From positions 1,588,573 through 1,652,572 of the forward strand of contig JAEMBT020000004.1 in the NCBI GenBank assembly GCA_018873245.2: DNA of 64,000 nucleotides, given 5' to 3'. The stretch comes from Archegozetes longisetosus (Eukaryota > Arthropoda > Arachnida > Sarcoptiformes > Trhypochthoniidae). Below are positions 45,807 to 58,628 of the stretch, piece by piece. How positions within the stretch are numbered: position 1 is the stretch's first letter; every line of letters starts with the position of its first letter. The notes below the pieces were generated by a model. That model was not told where the DNA came from. It was given only the letters and a program-made list of their open reading frames with translations, and did no database searches. The position numbers were made by a program, and so were the translations under genes.

Positions 45807-48133
45807 ATAGAATTATTATCAATTTACTTAACTACACAAAAAGTTTTTTAAGTTGACAAAACTTAGATTAATTTCTTTCAATTTCATTTAATGAGATAGT
45901 TCTATAAGATTTAAAACTTTTTGATATCAAAAATTTGAAAAATAGTTTCCATGGCTTTTATCAAGAGAATGTCGTAATTGATCAATAGTGACATACTTTG
46001 TGCTATTAATAAATTCGGTATTGATTAAGTATATTGACTTCTATCGATCACTTTAAAACATTATTTTAAAGCACATTTTTAATTAGGTGATATTTCTATT
46101 ACTGTTATTTCGTGGAAAATATTGAAACATGATTTTCGTTCGCTAGAGAACTTGCGTACTTGCATTGATTTAGAGAAAAGTGCATTCAAAGTTTTTGCTC
46201 GATTATGATCGTTAAAATTTGTATAAAAAATTTGAATCAATAACTTAAAATTTGATCAAAATAAGTTAAAGAGTGTTTAATTCTAGATGAATTGATATAC
46301 TATTTGATTTTATTCAAAATGATATAATACATTTAAAATGCATGCAAACAGAAGCTTGACCGCACAGTATTTCATTCAGTTAACACTTTCTGCAGTTAAC
46401 ACAGTTTTGTGATGTATGCACTCAGAGCATCAATTATGTAACATTAATTTAGAAGTTAATTATCTTTTGATTTATTGATCAGACCATACCCTGAAACTCT
46501 GAATAGTACTTATGAATTGAACTATATTTTTTTAATAGTAATTCAAAAATGTTATAACCGACTAAAAACCAACAGCTGAGTGTACTGGTCATCTGATCAA
46601 CAAACACACAGCTATAATTTTTTAAAATGAGAATATAAGGCTGTTATGTAACAGTTACAATACAATTCAGTTAAAAATAAAACAATGGTCACTTTAAATA
46701 TCAGAAATCCTCAGAACCACATTCTAATGGTTCAAAAATAAATTGTTTCAATTTGAAAATAGAGTTCTTATTGTGTATTAAAATGTATGTTCCTGCATGT
46801 TATGACCACAGTCTCTCAAAAGCATGAACCCGAATATTATATCTAAATATCTTTCGTGAACTCAAGAGGTTATTCGAAACTGCTATTAAACTGATTCTAA
46901 GAATATTTTGATGGCATGAGTGTTACGTAAATAAACGTTCGAAAAGGTATATAAAAAATTCTGACCGCCAGACATCTAGGAGTAGCTTCAAACCCCTGTT
47001 CAAAAGTCAGCTTACCAACAGAGAGAAGTTACTAATACTAACTTTCTCAGCAAACATTAATATAATTAAAACTGTATTCAGAGACAAATACTACAACTAT
47101 AGTATTACTATAATTGGAAACAGAGAACTTAGAAATGTATATTTTCACATAACTCATCAGTTTCTATTTTAGTAAACCTTAAAATTTGATGACCTACTAG
47201 GTGATCATTATTTTTATCAATTAATTTTGAACTTTAATAATTGATTTAATTTGATATACGTTCGACTAATCATATGTATTCTATGGGAAAGGCTACATTA
47301 CTTACAACTCTCAGATTCTAATTATAGTAAAAGTACTTATTGGGGCTGACATCGATAAGGATCTCTAAAAATTTGAAAATATTGAAATTTTCTTATACGC
47401 TATCTCTTATATATCTGAAAAGACATGCTTTTACAATGATATACAAAAACTATTAGTAGAATTTTGATTGCTTTTTATCTTATCAAAAGTTAAAAAATAA
47501 TCAGAATTGAAAATTTTATAAAAAGGTAAAACTCTTTAAAAATAAATAAATAATTTTAATTAATAGATATATTAGATCAAATTTAATATTTTGTGATACA
47601 TGGGCTAAAAATTATTTATATGATCTGTTTGACAAAGAATTAATCACATTTTGTACGAAAGTTTGAGCTTTGTATGCTGATGCGTTTAATTAAATTTATA
47701 TTTATTTAATTATAACTTAAAGTTCCCAAAAGTGAAAATAATAGAAAACGATACTTGTTTCTGCAAATTTCTTGACCAATATATTCACAGTTCGCACATC
47801 AAAGTAAGGCTTTCTCGTGATATACTTGTTATTAAGACCCGCCACGAGACACAGAATTATCTTATTGTTTCCATTTTAGTCATACACCTGCCATTAGTTT
47901 GCGGAGTGTTATCATAATGATTGAGAAACTCCACCTTACTACTTGTTATGAAATCAGGCAAAGGTTTAATGAGAACTGACCCTTTGAGTAAGATCGAGAT
48001 GTTTTACTTAATCAAAATCTGATATGAAATTGAGAATACTTATCAAAGATTTCTATTTAAAAACTTTTAATCCATTGGAACTGATAAGCATGCCTTTTCA
48101 GTTTAGATAATACATATTAGTTTTTTCCTCTAA
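45807..48133. other. Intergenic, no gene seen
   Basis: Long AT-rich spacer. A 61-codon plus-strand frame at 47732-47917 lacks an ATG at its start and any recognised motif, so it is not called. Confidence 0.4.
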
Positions 48134-48135
48134 TA

Positions 48136-48522
48136 TCGGGGTGCAGAAAATTATTTTACTTTTTATGTTGCTAAACCAGGATAGCAATGATACATAAATG
48201 AATCAAAAGACCATTGACCAAATAGTACATTAACAAACGATCATTGAGAAAGACTAAAGTTTGAAGTCATTTAGAGATTATTATTCAATGCAGAAACAAA
48301 ACTTTACAAAAATTTATTGCCAAACAGAAGGACTTAAATTGATCATATACGTCATTCTAAAATACACCCTCCCCCAAATTCGATACATTTGCTTACTTTG
48401 AGCGAATACTATCCGAAGTACAGAAAATTATTTCACTTTTTATGGTGTGTCTATTTAGTTTTATGTATTATTGCTATCCTGGTTTAGCAACATAAAAAGT
48501 AAAGTAATTTTCTGCACCCCGA
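48136..48522. mobile_element. Tc1/mariner-type MITE, 387 bp
   Basis: Inverted repeats start tcggggtgcagaaaattatt (left) and tcggggtgcagaaaattact (right, reverse complement) and extend about 50 bp to ctaaaccaggatagca. TA flanks both ends (48134-48135 and 48523-48524). A third partial copy of the terminal sequence (gtacagaaaattatttcact) occurs inside at about 48418. There is no coding sequence. Confidence 0.85.
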
Positions 48523-48654
48523 TAAAATTCTAATGCAATTTTTCGAACATGAACTTAATATTCACTATTAAAACAAACATTTAAGCAATACACTTAATCC
48601 TGAATGATCTTTTGTTAAAATAATTATACTCAAATTGTCATTGTTTTTAGTAAT

Positions 48655-48970
48655 TACAGCATCTGCTGTATAGGTCAATACTCTTAGTCTCATGTAGTAT
48701 TTAATTTAATGACTACTTCAGTCGCAAAATGTATTCAAAAACATTTAAACTTTTGCAAAACTATATCTTGATATGTTCGATATTGAGTGCAAAGCGCAAC
48801 ATAAAGGTAATCAATCTTTAAAATTATGTTTAGAATTTTTTATAGTTACTCATTTAGAAACTGGATTCTTATATTTTTTCTTAGATTATTGAACTCAATG
48901 AAAAAAGCTAGTGATTAGAATAAATTGTCTGATATTTCACATAGTAGTCACTTGGTTGTTTTAATATACT
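48655..48970 (+). pseudogene. Gustatory-type receptor 3' relic
   Basis: Sequence matches the end of exon 1 (tttaatttaatgact, the FNLMT segment) and exon 2 (LNSMKKASD, compared with FNAMERVSD) of the receptor at 37977-39331, with the intron position kept and stops inserted. Upstream exon 1 is missing. It is the fourth receptor copy in the window. Confidence 0.7.
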
Positions 48971-50272
48971 AGAAAACAACTTATAGAGTTACAACTAAAA
49001 TTATAAATTTTGTGTTTAAGTTACTTCTCATATTTTGCCTACCCTCTTACTCACACCTAAGTAAGCAGATAATTTGAAACTCGATTAATATAAATATGTT
49101 TTGCAAACATATTTTTATTAAGAATAAAATTTCGTTTTCATAATTTAAATATCTGATTTATTATTTGAGAAAAAATTGAAATTAAGTTTTCAGATAAAAG
49201 TTTTTAATTATCGATTTGATCTTCATCTTCAATATCGATTCATATTTTCTGATGAAGACTTCCCAACTTCCACTAATATATAAGATGTTTCTTTACTTTG
49301 AAACTTTTCGTTAATTATCTATGTGGTAAAATTATTATAGGCGAGTCCTACTGTATGTTCAGCGCTCTATGACCTAGTATCAACTAATTGCATAAACTAG
49401 AGGCAAATGCATTGGATTAGCACAGTCTGTAAGGGTCATTTTAGCATTTAGGTTACCATGAGGTGGTCAATGGCCATTTAGATAATTTAAAACTTGTTAT
49501 TGAGTAATTCGCAGTTTATAGTCATTTTACATATGAGATGAAATAAATGAAATTATACTGTTATTTTTGATGATGTGAACAGAGATTGTCAAGATTTCAA
49601 CAGATACACTTTAGAGAGCACTCATGTTTTTCATTAATTCGATCAATAATAAAATAATTAGCGATAGTAATAAGTAAGTTATTGAGTACTGTCTATCGTA
49701 TATCATTTGTTGAAAACTTGAAAATTTCCGACCATGTCACCAAAAAGAACAGAAAATAATTTCATTCGCCTCAAGTAAACAAGGATTTAAATCTTCAATA
49801 TAATATTCAGATATAGTATTTCACGAACCACATTTTGTAGCATTCTCTGCTAATCAAATCTCTATTAAATTAAATCTAACCTAATTAATTTAAATATAAA
49901 ATCTTATATTTTCACTAGAATTATGTTTCGCAGAAAAACTTAATCATTTAACTACTTGTATGAAGAATCTTGTCTCATTTTCAAGAGAGTATTCGATGCG
50001 TGCTATCTCATTGTTTGAAACTATTGAGATGTTTCAATAAAATAACACCACACTGCATAAAGTAATCAACTGACTCAATTTGAATTTTTTATTTACTTTA
50101 TTGAATTCTTAAGATATATAATTTTATGAGAGTGAAAGCAATTTACAACAATTGAATGAATGTTACATCAAACATATTTCTAGCAACACTCGCATTTTCA
50201 ATTAATTATCGACCATTTGTAGATAACATGAAGAATGTTAGATGTTTCATGCTTAACGAGATGCTAATTGAC
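48971..50272. other. Intergenic, no gene seen
   Basis: AT-rich spacer. Nothing recognised. Confidence 0.4.
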
Positions 50273-50274
50273 TA

Positions 50275-50404
50275 CAGAGTCTACAATTTATAACCAAACC
50301 CAATCGAACATCAAAACTTTTTTTACTCATACTTTTAGGAGTAAAAGTATAAGTAAACATAGTTTTGATGTTCGGTTGGGTTCGATTTTAAATTTTAGAC
50401 TCAG
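50275..50404. mobile_element. Palindromic MITE with TA target, 130 bp
   Basis: Two arms of about 65 bp fold on each other; shared tracts include gaacatcaaaact and cttatactttta-like sequence. The ends cagagtcta and ctgagtcta are flanked by TA at 50273-50274 and 50405-50406, which suggests a Tc1/mariner-mobilised element. Confidence 0.8.
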
Positions 50405-50561
50405 TATAGCATTATTATGTGATTTGATTTATTCACAAAGTATGTTAAGTTAAATATATCTTTAACATAAGGTTGAACATACATTTACTCAAGTAGTGCT
50501 TTAAAAACATCTTATTTACTGTGGTTTAAAATGAAATTTCGTAAAAGTCTTTAAGTATATA

Positions 50562-51001
50562 CAGTTAGACTTAGATAATGGCACCTGGAATTGTGGCAAA
50601 CCTCGACGATGGCAATCAGCACGGACTACATCTATGAAGTTTATAATGTTTGAGTTTGGTTTATGGCAACTCCAGTTTTATCATGACTCCGTTTACAGCA
50701 ATGGATTTTCAGAGTATGCATAACATTAATGCTTTTACTGTGGTAAGGTGATGAAAATACGAAGTTCTATCAATTTTTCATAAAGTTAAAATTTTGTTGC
50801 TAAATTTGTCAAAATTTAGTAATTATTCAAAATTGAGATGAATTTAGACGAAAATTAGAGCGATGACCTGATTATGCAAATCATACAAAAGTAATTAGAG
50901 TGGAAATTTTTCATGAACTGAAGACAAAAATTTCACCGTATTCGGATTATGGCAACAAGATTCCGTTGTACCCACCAGTTGCCATAACCGAGATCAAACT
51001 G
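50562..51001. mobile_element. Probable Tc1/mariner-type MITE, 440 bp
   Basis: Imperfect ends cagttagacttagataatgg (left) and cagtttgatctcggttatgg (right, reverse complement), both running into ggca, match at about 16 of 22 positions and are flanked by TA on both sides. Several tatggcaac motifs recur inside. There is no coding sequence. Confidence 0.55.
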
Positions 51002-51003
51002 TA

Positions 51004-52942
51004 ATGGACTTTATTCAAAATCGACGAGTAAAGCAAAGCATTGAGTTAATGCTTATAAGTTATCGTTTATCACAAATACAATGTATAGTATTCTTTTATT
51101 CAATGTCATTGTTTTAAAGTAAAAGCTTACGCATAACATTTGAAGAATAAATTAGAAATCGATAACGAATTTTTTATTTCAAGTATTTTATTATTCTCAT
51201 GTCACCTTTAAGAAGCGATAATTTTTTCAGACATTTTTTTAGCTGTATTCCATCAAAACATCTCCAATAAAGATATTGTCTTAATAAAATATTTTACATG
51301 CGTCTGCGAATATCATCTCTCAATGTATAAACAGCTTAAATTATGCTAGTTCGGGTTAGGTTAGGTAATGTTTAGTTGGGTTAGTTTGAAAAAATAAGCA
51401 GATTTCTAAAGATGAGCTTTCAAATTTATTAATCGAATGATAACTTAATCAAGACATGGTTTGTCACAAATAAATTTACATTTAAAACTATAATTTCATA
51501 GGTGATCAGGGGTACTATTGTGGAGATATTAAGTCAAGGAAGTCTTACGAGCCCAGGAGTAGGGTTATCCCATAAGTTCTGACCCGAACAGATTCTGTTT
51601 AAAAATCTAAAAAATTTTGAATACTATCTACTGTTGTGTTTTGCCTGTTTCGAAGCTTTTGAGCAGTTAATCTCAGAAGAATTTTTCGGATTATCTAGAT
51701 TAACCTTTTAAAAATAGTTTCTAACTATAAAATTGATGTTAAATGCTCACTTGTGTCGAGGGGGAGCGCGAACGGATTCACTCCAACAAAAACCTTAGAC
51801 GAAAATAAATTCATTATCTATTTTAAATTTTTTTTATTCTTTTATATAATCAATTGTGAATTTCATTTATTTCTGAAGAATCTTGTTTCTTAGTTTGCAA
51901 CAATAGACTGACTTTTACCTCACAACGTCTGTTGGTCAAATTTGTTGCCAAGTGATCAAAAATGAAAGAATTTAGTAACAATCGACATGTAAACAAAGTT
52001 TATTTTTTTGTAATTGAATGTCTTTAGAAATTGACCCTCGAAATTGTAATTTAATTAATGGTATTTAGTAAAGTTGCTCAGTATCTTACTTAAAATGGGA
52101 ATGATAAAATGTTTTACATGTAATTTGCTATAGCAAAATTATCTGATTTTAGTTATTAAAACTCTTTTGTTTCCCGAAATTTCCTAAGGTCATTTTGTTT
52201 TCATAAATTTTTCAATTTTTTGATATTATTAATTTTTTCGATACATTGTTGAAAAGTTACGGAACATACATGAATGTATACTAAAATGATCGATAAATAT
52301 AAATTGCTTTAAATGAAAGTGGTCAAGACAAATCGAATAATAGTCTTTCTCGAGAGCATGAAATTCAGAGTAAAAATCTTAATGGAAATAAGTTAATACA
52401 AGATCTAAAAGAGAATAAATGATTTGACAACTTGAATCCAAAAATCTTTAAGTCCTTTGAAAGCTATGACAGAGAGCGTGGATAAGAAACAAGGGAGAAA
52501 GTAAGAACCTTCCTATAAAGTAATCAGTAATAACCGACAGACCCCGAGTATCTGAAAATTTGTTTATTGGGGCAAAATCGAACGATTGAGAAAGAAAATT
52601 TTCCTTTAACTATAAAGTGGAAAATTTCAAAATTGATATTCTTGAAATCAGCTTGAGCTAGAATTCATTTATATGAAGCTTATGTCGAAAATCTCTGGCC
52701 ACATAGTCTAGTTCAACCGAGCTGACTATAATATATGTAGAGCTGGTATCGATTTAAACAATAAATAACTATTAGGAAATACACATATACTAATCCAACC
52801 ATGTTTTAATATCGAGATATTTAGCAAATTTCCATGTTGAAAAAGGAATTCAAGATTCAAACATTTTCAAACAAATTGATTCTTAGATATTTGTTTGAAG
52901 ATGTATTAGCTAAAGGTAGATTTTTGTGTAGTTGACTTTGAT
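51004..52942. other. Intergenic, no gene seen
   Basis: AT-rich. A mariner-end-like gttatcccataagttctgac at about 51567 has no partner. Nothing else recognised. Confidence 0.4.
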
Positions 52943-54582
52943 TTAGAAATTATTTAAAATATTTCTGGCTTCATCAGTATTCTCTTGGACAAGAGCATTG
53001 AAAGCTTTTTCAAGTTGAGCAAGCCTAGTTGAATTATCATAATACATTTTTCTTTGATGGAATAATTTAGTGACCTGTTCCAGGTCTGCTTGAGTATGTT
53101 TGACACCTAATCTCTTTTGTAAAGTAGTCAAAAAGCCATAACCAAACTCTTTTGTGGGTTCAATCATAGTTCCTTCTCCGTAATCATTCCAAGTCGCGAC
53201 TTGTATATAATGTGAGCCACCATTAATGGCCGCATCCAAAGTCTGAGCAAAAGTATTAACGCTTACAGGAATAGTCCAACCAGGCCCGGGCCAGCCCCCC
53301 ATCGCATAAGCAGAGTTAAATCCAGGATAAGCGACACCAAACTTAAGGTTAATATTTCTAAATTTGTAGAAATTATTCAACCCTTCCATAAAATTTGAGT
53401 AAATCCAAGCAAATTCTCCACTCGCAGCCCCACCTGCATCTTGCATTTGATTCCAGAGTGTTAGAAATACTGGCTTTTGACTGAAAACTGAGAAAATTTC
53501 TCCCCATTGGCCCCCTTTCAGAGTTTGTGGACCGAAATCCAAGAGAAGTGGCGCTCCATTTATATGGATATAATTCGACTTTTTGAAGTAGTTATCTCTC
53601 AAATATGCCATATCAGCTTTACCTTGAGCTATTATATCACCCAGCTTGCCTTGCTCGTGAGCCATACCTATGTAATTGAAAATTGTTTACGTTCTTTTAA
53701 AATATTAGTGTATTTTATGATATTTGAAAATACTTTGAAGCTAATTAAATTTCTAAGGCTCAATGTTTTAAAATATAGTTATCTTAAGCATAATTTGAAT
53801 ATCTTGCTTCAAAAACTTAGTGAATTGGCTCATAAAAACAGACTCTAGGTATTTTCAACCAAATAATCAATTATATCTATAATAAACCAATTATTTTATG
53901 AAGAAATAGCAAAGAATAATTTTTGAGAATGTTTAAAAACCAGATTTATAAAAATAACTTGAGGAAATTTTACAAGGTTAGCCATACCTAAATTATGATC
54001 CTCATAAACAATAGCAAATTCAAGACCATGTCTAGCACAACCGTTGATAATAGCTTCACTGTTCTGCTTATTTTTAGCATAATCAAACACATTTGCAGTA
54101 CCAGGCCAGTCGATCAAAACACCACTGACTCCCGAAAGCTTCATGAGCCCTAACTGCCAATCAATCACATGACTATCACCCGAGGCATAGAGATCGATAA
54201 GAGGGTAATAATGAGAAGCAATTTTTCTGTGATCGCCATTCATTTGATCTGGATTTATATTAGCCATAGACCAATGTATACCCCATGTGCCACCATTGCT
54301 AGCCTTAGTTTCAAACCATGGCATCATATGTATGTAGACTTTAGTTCCACCAGTTGGTTGAATGACAGGACCAGTGGTGGTAACATGATCTCCGACCGGA
54401 TAGAAGCAATTTGGAGCACCTGTAGTCACTATCCAACAGCATCCTTTTGCGACACAACCAGCTGGAGTCGTATGGATGTCCCCACAGTCTTTTTTGAGGT
54501 TGTTGGCGATGTTGGCGCAACCGTCGCCCCGAACTTGTGACGTGGCTGCTATTAAAGCGCATAGAGCTATGAAAATTCGCAT
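52943..54582 (-). CDS. Secreted trefoil-domain glycoside hydrolase, GH99/GH71-like, 439 aa
   Basis: Two exons on the minus strand: 54582-53988 and 53667-52943, joined by a phase-1 GT-AG intron of 320 bp, giving 440 codons. Residues 1-19 are a signal peptide. Residues 20-65 are a P-type trefoil domain with six Cys, including the AGCVAKGCCW core. The remainder is a TIM-barrel-type catalytic domain beginning VYIHMMPWFETKASNGG, with LIDWPG, AIVYEDHN, ADMAYLRDNYF, LLLDFGPQTL and ATWNDYGEGTMIEP motifs, as in the endo-alpha-mannosidase-like GH99/GH71 group. Acidic residues in YEDHN and WNDYGEG are likely catalytic or substrate-binding. It is expected to be an extracellular glycan hydrolase; substrate unknown. 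The trefoil domain suggests action at mucus or the gut surface. Confidence 0.8.
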
Positions 54583-54632
54583 TTTTCTCTATTATTTAAC
54601 TTTATCTGCGATATGAAAGTTTTAAAATTTGG

Positions 54633-54639
54633 TTTTATA
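54633..54639 (-). promoter_or_regulatory. TATA box of the trefoil hydrolase gene
   Basis: TATAAAA on the minus strand lies about 51 bp upstream of the ATG at 54582, a good position for a short 5' UTR. Confidence 0.5.
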
Positions 54640-56945
54640 GCTTAATGACTGCCTTCAAATTGTCATCCTCTATTGTTAAGCTAGTGTCTAGTTTCTCACA
54701 AGTCCGGATCCGATACTTATGGAACTTATATAAAGATTAGGCTTCTAGTGGTAGTATATGTAACGTAACTAATTTTATTTATTAGTATTGATATACGTTT
54801 ACAAAAAATAGGACTTGCACTATAACAATAATAAAGAAAAAAGAAGGCGAGAGTGAATAACACGTGGTTTCGTAGCTGGCCTAGGGTTAGTCTTTTGTTT
54901 CCTATTTTTGTTTTTAATATGCGCCCTCTATACAATGTTAATGTGTTTACAGTATATATGGAAAATATTGTTGGAGGTCAAAAATTAAATTCCCACAGTA
55001 TTACAACAAATAATCAACATTCTGACAAATTTTATTCAATCACATATAAAGCGAGTTAATGAATTGATTAAAGAATAAATGATCAAAATATAAGTGTACA
55101 ATGAATGAAAGCAGTGTAAAATGATTGGATAAATTGAAGGTATTAATAGTTTTGTAACTCTCAGTTTAGATAACAATAGATTCATGGTGTTCAATAACAT
55201 ATTGATAAAGAGTAAAAATATGAAATATGTTAGTTATTTAGCACGTATTATTATGCAAAAAGTTTGTGTTATAAATAAGATACGAGCAAAAGTTTAATAA
55301 AATAAAAATCTCAATCTTCGATGGAAAATCACATGTTAGTAATTGAAGTAAAAATTTTATATTTCAAGTGAAGAAAAAAATTATTTTCCAAGTTAGCATC
55401 TCATAAGGAGATTCCTTAAGATGTTTGAATCTCTCAAAGATACTCATAATTCCCGTCAACGAATAATAAATGAGTGTTTTATGACAAAAGAAAGCAAACG
55501 AAAAACAGTTGTAAAATATACTTATTAGTTAGAAGAACATTGCTTCTGAAGAAAGAATAGATAGAAATTATAATCGTCGCTATGAATACCAATAGATCCG
55601 TCATATCAACAGATGATAATCAAGTCAAAATCCAATAGTTCTTTCGCAATTATATTTATATTAAAGTATTAATATCTGTTTTTAATACTTCGACATATCT
55701 TATGCATAGAGATTGATCTAAAAATGAATTTACTGTAAGTTTGATAGTAGTCATGTCAAATAATTATTTTGATCAGATTTCCATTTCTTAATGAAGTTCA
55801 TTACAGTATTTTACGCATATATTCTCAGTTTCAGTAATAACCTTGTCATTGAATCTCAAAATCAAATGAGCAAAGACTTTACCTAGATGTCGATAAATCA
55901 TTTTCGACACCTAAATCTATACAAACATATTCATCATTAGATTCTAAACGACCATAGGTTTCATGTGAAACATTTGAGAAACGTGTATACAATTACATTA
56001 TTGAATAATAAAACCATATTTCGTTATGATGACATTAATTCTTAAAGGTTTCTGCAAAATATGCCGAATAATAGATAACAGATTCCATACTTCTCGAGAC
56101 TGAATGAAGTGTAAATGAAATAGAATTTTGAAAATCAATTGTCGCTATTTGTATTATATGTAATTCTAGGACTATTTTCTCCAAACCTTACTGAATGCCA
56201 TTATTAAAAAATATTAATTCCTGTCCATTATTTAAGTTACCAAACAATGTTAAAAATAAGTAATTGTCCTATTGAGTTGAACATGATTCTCTTAATAGGA
56301 TCTCCACAACAAAAAGATGAATTTTTAATGTTGAGTCGACATGATTTAATCCACCGATAATTATTCGTGGTCTCTACTCTACATTAAAAAAAATCATGAG
56401 CTTATAAGCAACTTCTTCAAATGATAATTATATTTATATATAAATGCAAGTTAGGCACTTTTAACACTTTAATCATATAAATAAAATGCAAGATACTTAA
56501 ATTATATATATTAATAATTATTTCGTGCATCTTTATTGTGGATTAAAAATTACTATTTATTAATGCCTATTGCTTTCATTTTTACTTTTCAACTTTGAAA
56601 CACTTTTTAGATAAGCATAAAGCCTGCAAAAGTGCCAAACTTGCATTTATACATAGATGTATTCTATTGATTTAATTGCTATTTAAGGCTTAATTCAAAA
56701 AATTTTTGATTTTCTACTTTCATCTATAGAGCTATTAAATCATTAATATTCTTATAGCTCATTAAATAACTCAAAAAATACTTGACAAATTTTTTTTTGA
56801 AAACTTATTACTGATTTATTGGTGTGCGATTGAAATAGCATTCAATACCTCAAACATTTGAAACGGTTTTAAGCCTAACAGCAGAATAATAAATGTTCTA
56901 ATTTTTCTATTTATTTATATGCAAAGGAAAGATTTGACTGAATCT
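54640..56945. other. Intergenic, no gene seen
   Basis: Two overlapping opposite frames of about 69 codons near 54726-55059 show no domain. The rest is AT-rich spacer. Confidence 0.4.
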
Positions 56946-57503
56946 GACTCGGAATTGGCATTTGCTGTAAATTTTTTAAAAACAAAATATGCCTTAAATG
57001 ATAGGTAATTATTAAAGATTTTAAGTTTTCGGTTTGATTTGGGCTGAAACGCATTTTCGAAATTTTATAATTAATTCAAGTTTAAGTTTCCCTCTCATTT
57101 CCTTCTCAAGTTGTGAGTTTGCTATAGTTAGAACTCAGTTCGATTCATAAAATTTTTTATGCATTTATCAAAATCTTTCAAAATCTATTAATGTTCAAAT
57201 AGTTACAAGCCATTTTTTAGAATAATTCATTACAATATGCTAAATCCAATTACTATTATTAATGAATTTTGTAAAATTACTCATCAAAAATATCGTAACG
57301 AATTAACTCAAATATCAAAATAATCAGATACTATAATGTTTATTACTCTACTTGAGAAAGAAACCTAAACTTGAATTAATTATAAAATTTCAAAAAATGC
57401 ATTTCAGCCCAAATCAGACTAAAAACTTAAAATCTTTAATAATTACCTATCATCTAAGGCATATTTTGTTTAAAAAAATTACAGCAAATACCAATTCCGA
57501 GTA
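56946..57503. repeat. Foldback repeat with about 150-bp arms
   Basis: Arms at about 56946-57115 and 57347-57503 are reverse complements (shared tracts actcggaattgg, aaaatatgcctta, taattattaaagatttta, gatttgggctgaaa) separated by about 230 bp. There is no coding sequence. It is probably a MITE; target duplication not resolved. Confidence 0.8.
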
Positions 57504-57799
57504 AGAAACAGTTATAATTTCGAAATTAGTTAAAAAACGATACAAAAGTTTGAGTAGACTTTCGATGGTACGGAGTGCATTCATTCCAGATCACAATCGA
57601 ATCGATACTTGGATTAAACTGGAATATCCATTTTCGGAAAAAGTGTATAAAAACTTCTTTGATATCGTTAGATTTACTAGCAAATGATAGACAAATCTTA
57701 AAGATTTTATTCTTTCAGAATTGTTAGTATAGTTTTTCGTTTGAAAATATAAGGATCATTATAACAGCTTTTATCACATTTTTCATCCAATTTCTCTCT

Positions 57800-58080
57800 T
57801 GAATTTAATATTACAATCGTTTGATTTTTCATCTGATCAAAGCTGCGATAAATCCATCTCTATTACAACAGTATTTATTATTTTCTATTTGTTTCATATC
57901 TTTCACAATACAATTTTCAGGCTTTGCATATTTATTTCATAAGAATCAAAATATACGATGTCGATCGCAAACAACTTTATATCCATGATCTCTAAGAACT
58001 CCTGCTAATCTATGACACGCATCGATGTGTCCGATCCTGTTAGTTGATGTAAATAAGACTGTTATACGTTTTGAAAACAT
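57800..58080 (-). pseudogene. UDP-glycosyltransferase N-terminal remnant
   Basis: The minus-strand ATG at 58080 opens 44 residues with the UGT N-terminal pattern: a beta-strand (RITVLFTSTN), RIGHIDACHRLAGVLRD (the GH.n....a..L...G block with the donor/acceptor-site His) and HGYKVV. A stop follows at 57946-57948. In-frame residues continue with more stops to about 57830. No UGT donor-binding signature is present in the window. It is a broken copy. UGTs of this look are abundant in trombidiform mites, where they are thought to have come from bacteria. Confidence 0.6.
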
Positions 58081-58628
58081 GTCGATAGCTGTTCTTTAAT
58101 GATCAAATGAATGAGTTTTCTAAATGTAGGTCATTTTTCTGATAATATTTACATTGTGATAATGACGTGAACAACATTTCTATTTATTTATTTACAATAT
58201 TTATTTAATTTTTAGTCGGTATTTTATAAGAAAAAATTCTCAACATTTTTAGGTGAGAGACGAACGTCCATCCTCTAGTGTTCTACCACGAATACCTTTT
58301 AAAACTTGTGAACAAATTCCATAGGAATGGTCAAAACATGTTCTTATCTCTTATTTTTCGTATTTAAATCGAAAACTTAAGATCATGGGATTTAAAGTGG
58401 GATTGGGACTAGAAATTTTGTAAATTTTATGCTCTAGTTGAATGTTATGTTTTACAAGCATGACTATTATATTATTGGTAAAAATGGGCAAATACCACAT
58501 ATTTACTATAGTTATTATCTTTTTGTTATATTAAAATTTAACTTCAATATTAAGGCTATTAAATGACTTGAAAAGATTTAAGGGATTCTTTCTTTTAATA
58601 CTAGAAGGAAAGTAAAAACCCTCCTAAA
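58081..58628. other. Spacer between UGT remnant and first GH53 copy
   Basis: AT-rich, nothing recognised. Confidence 0.4.

Noticed and set aside
47732-47917. 61-codon plus-strand frame near receptor relics
   Set aside because: It starts with GTG and does not align convincingly with the receptor.
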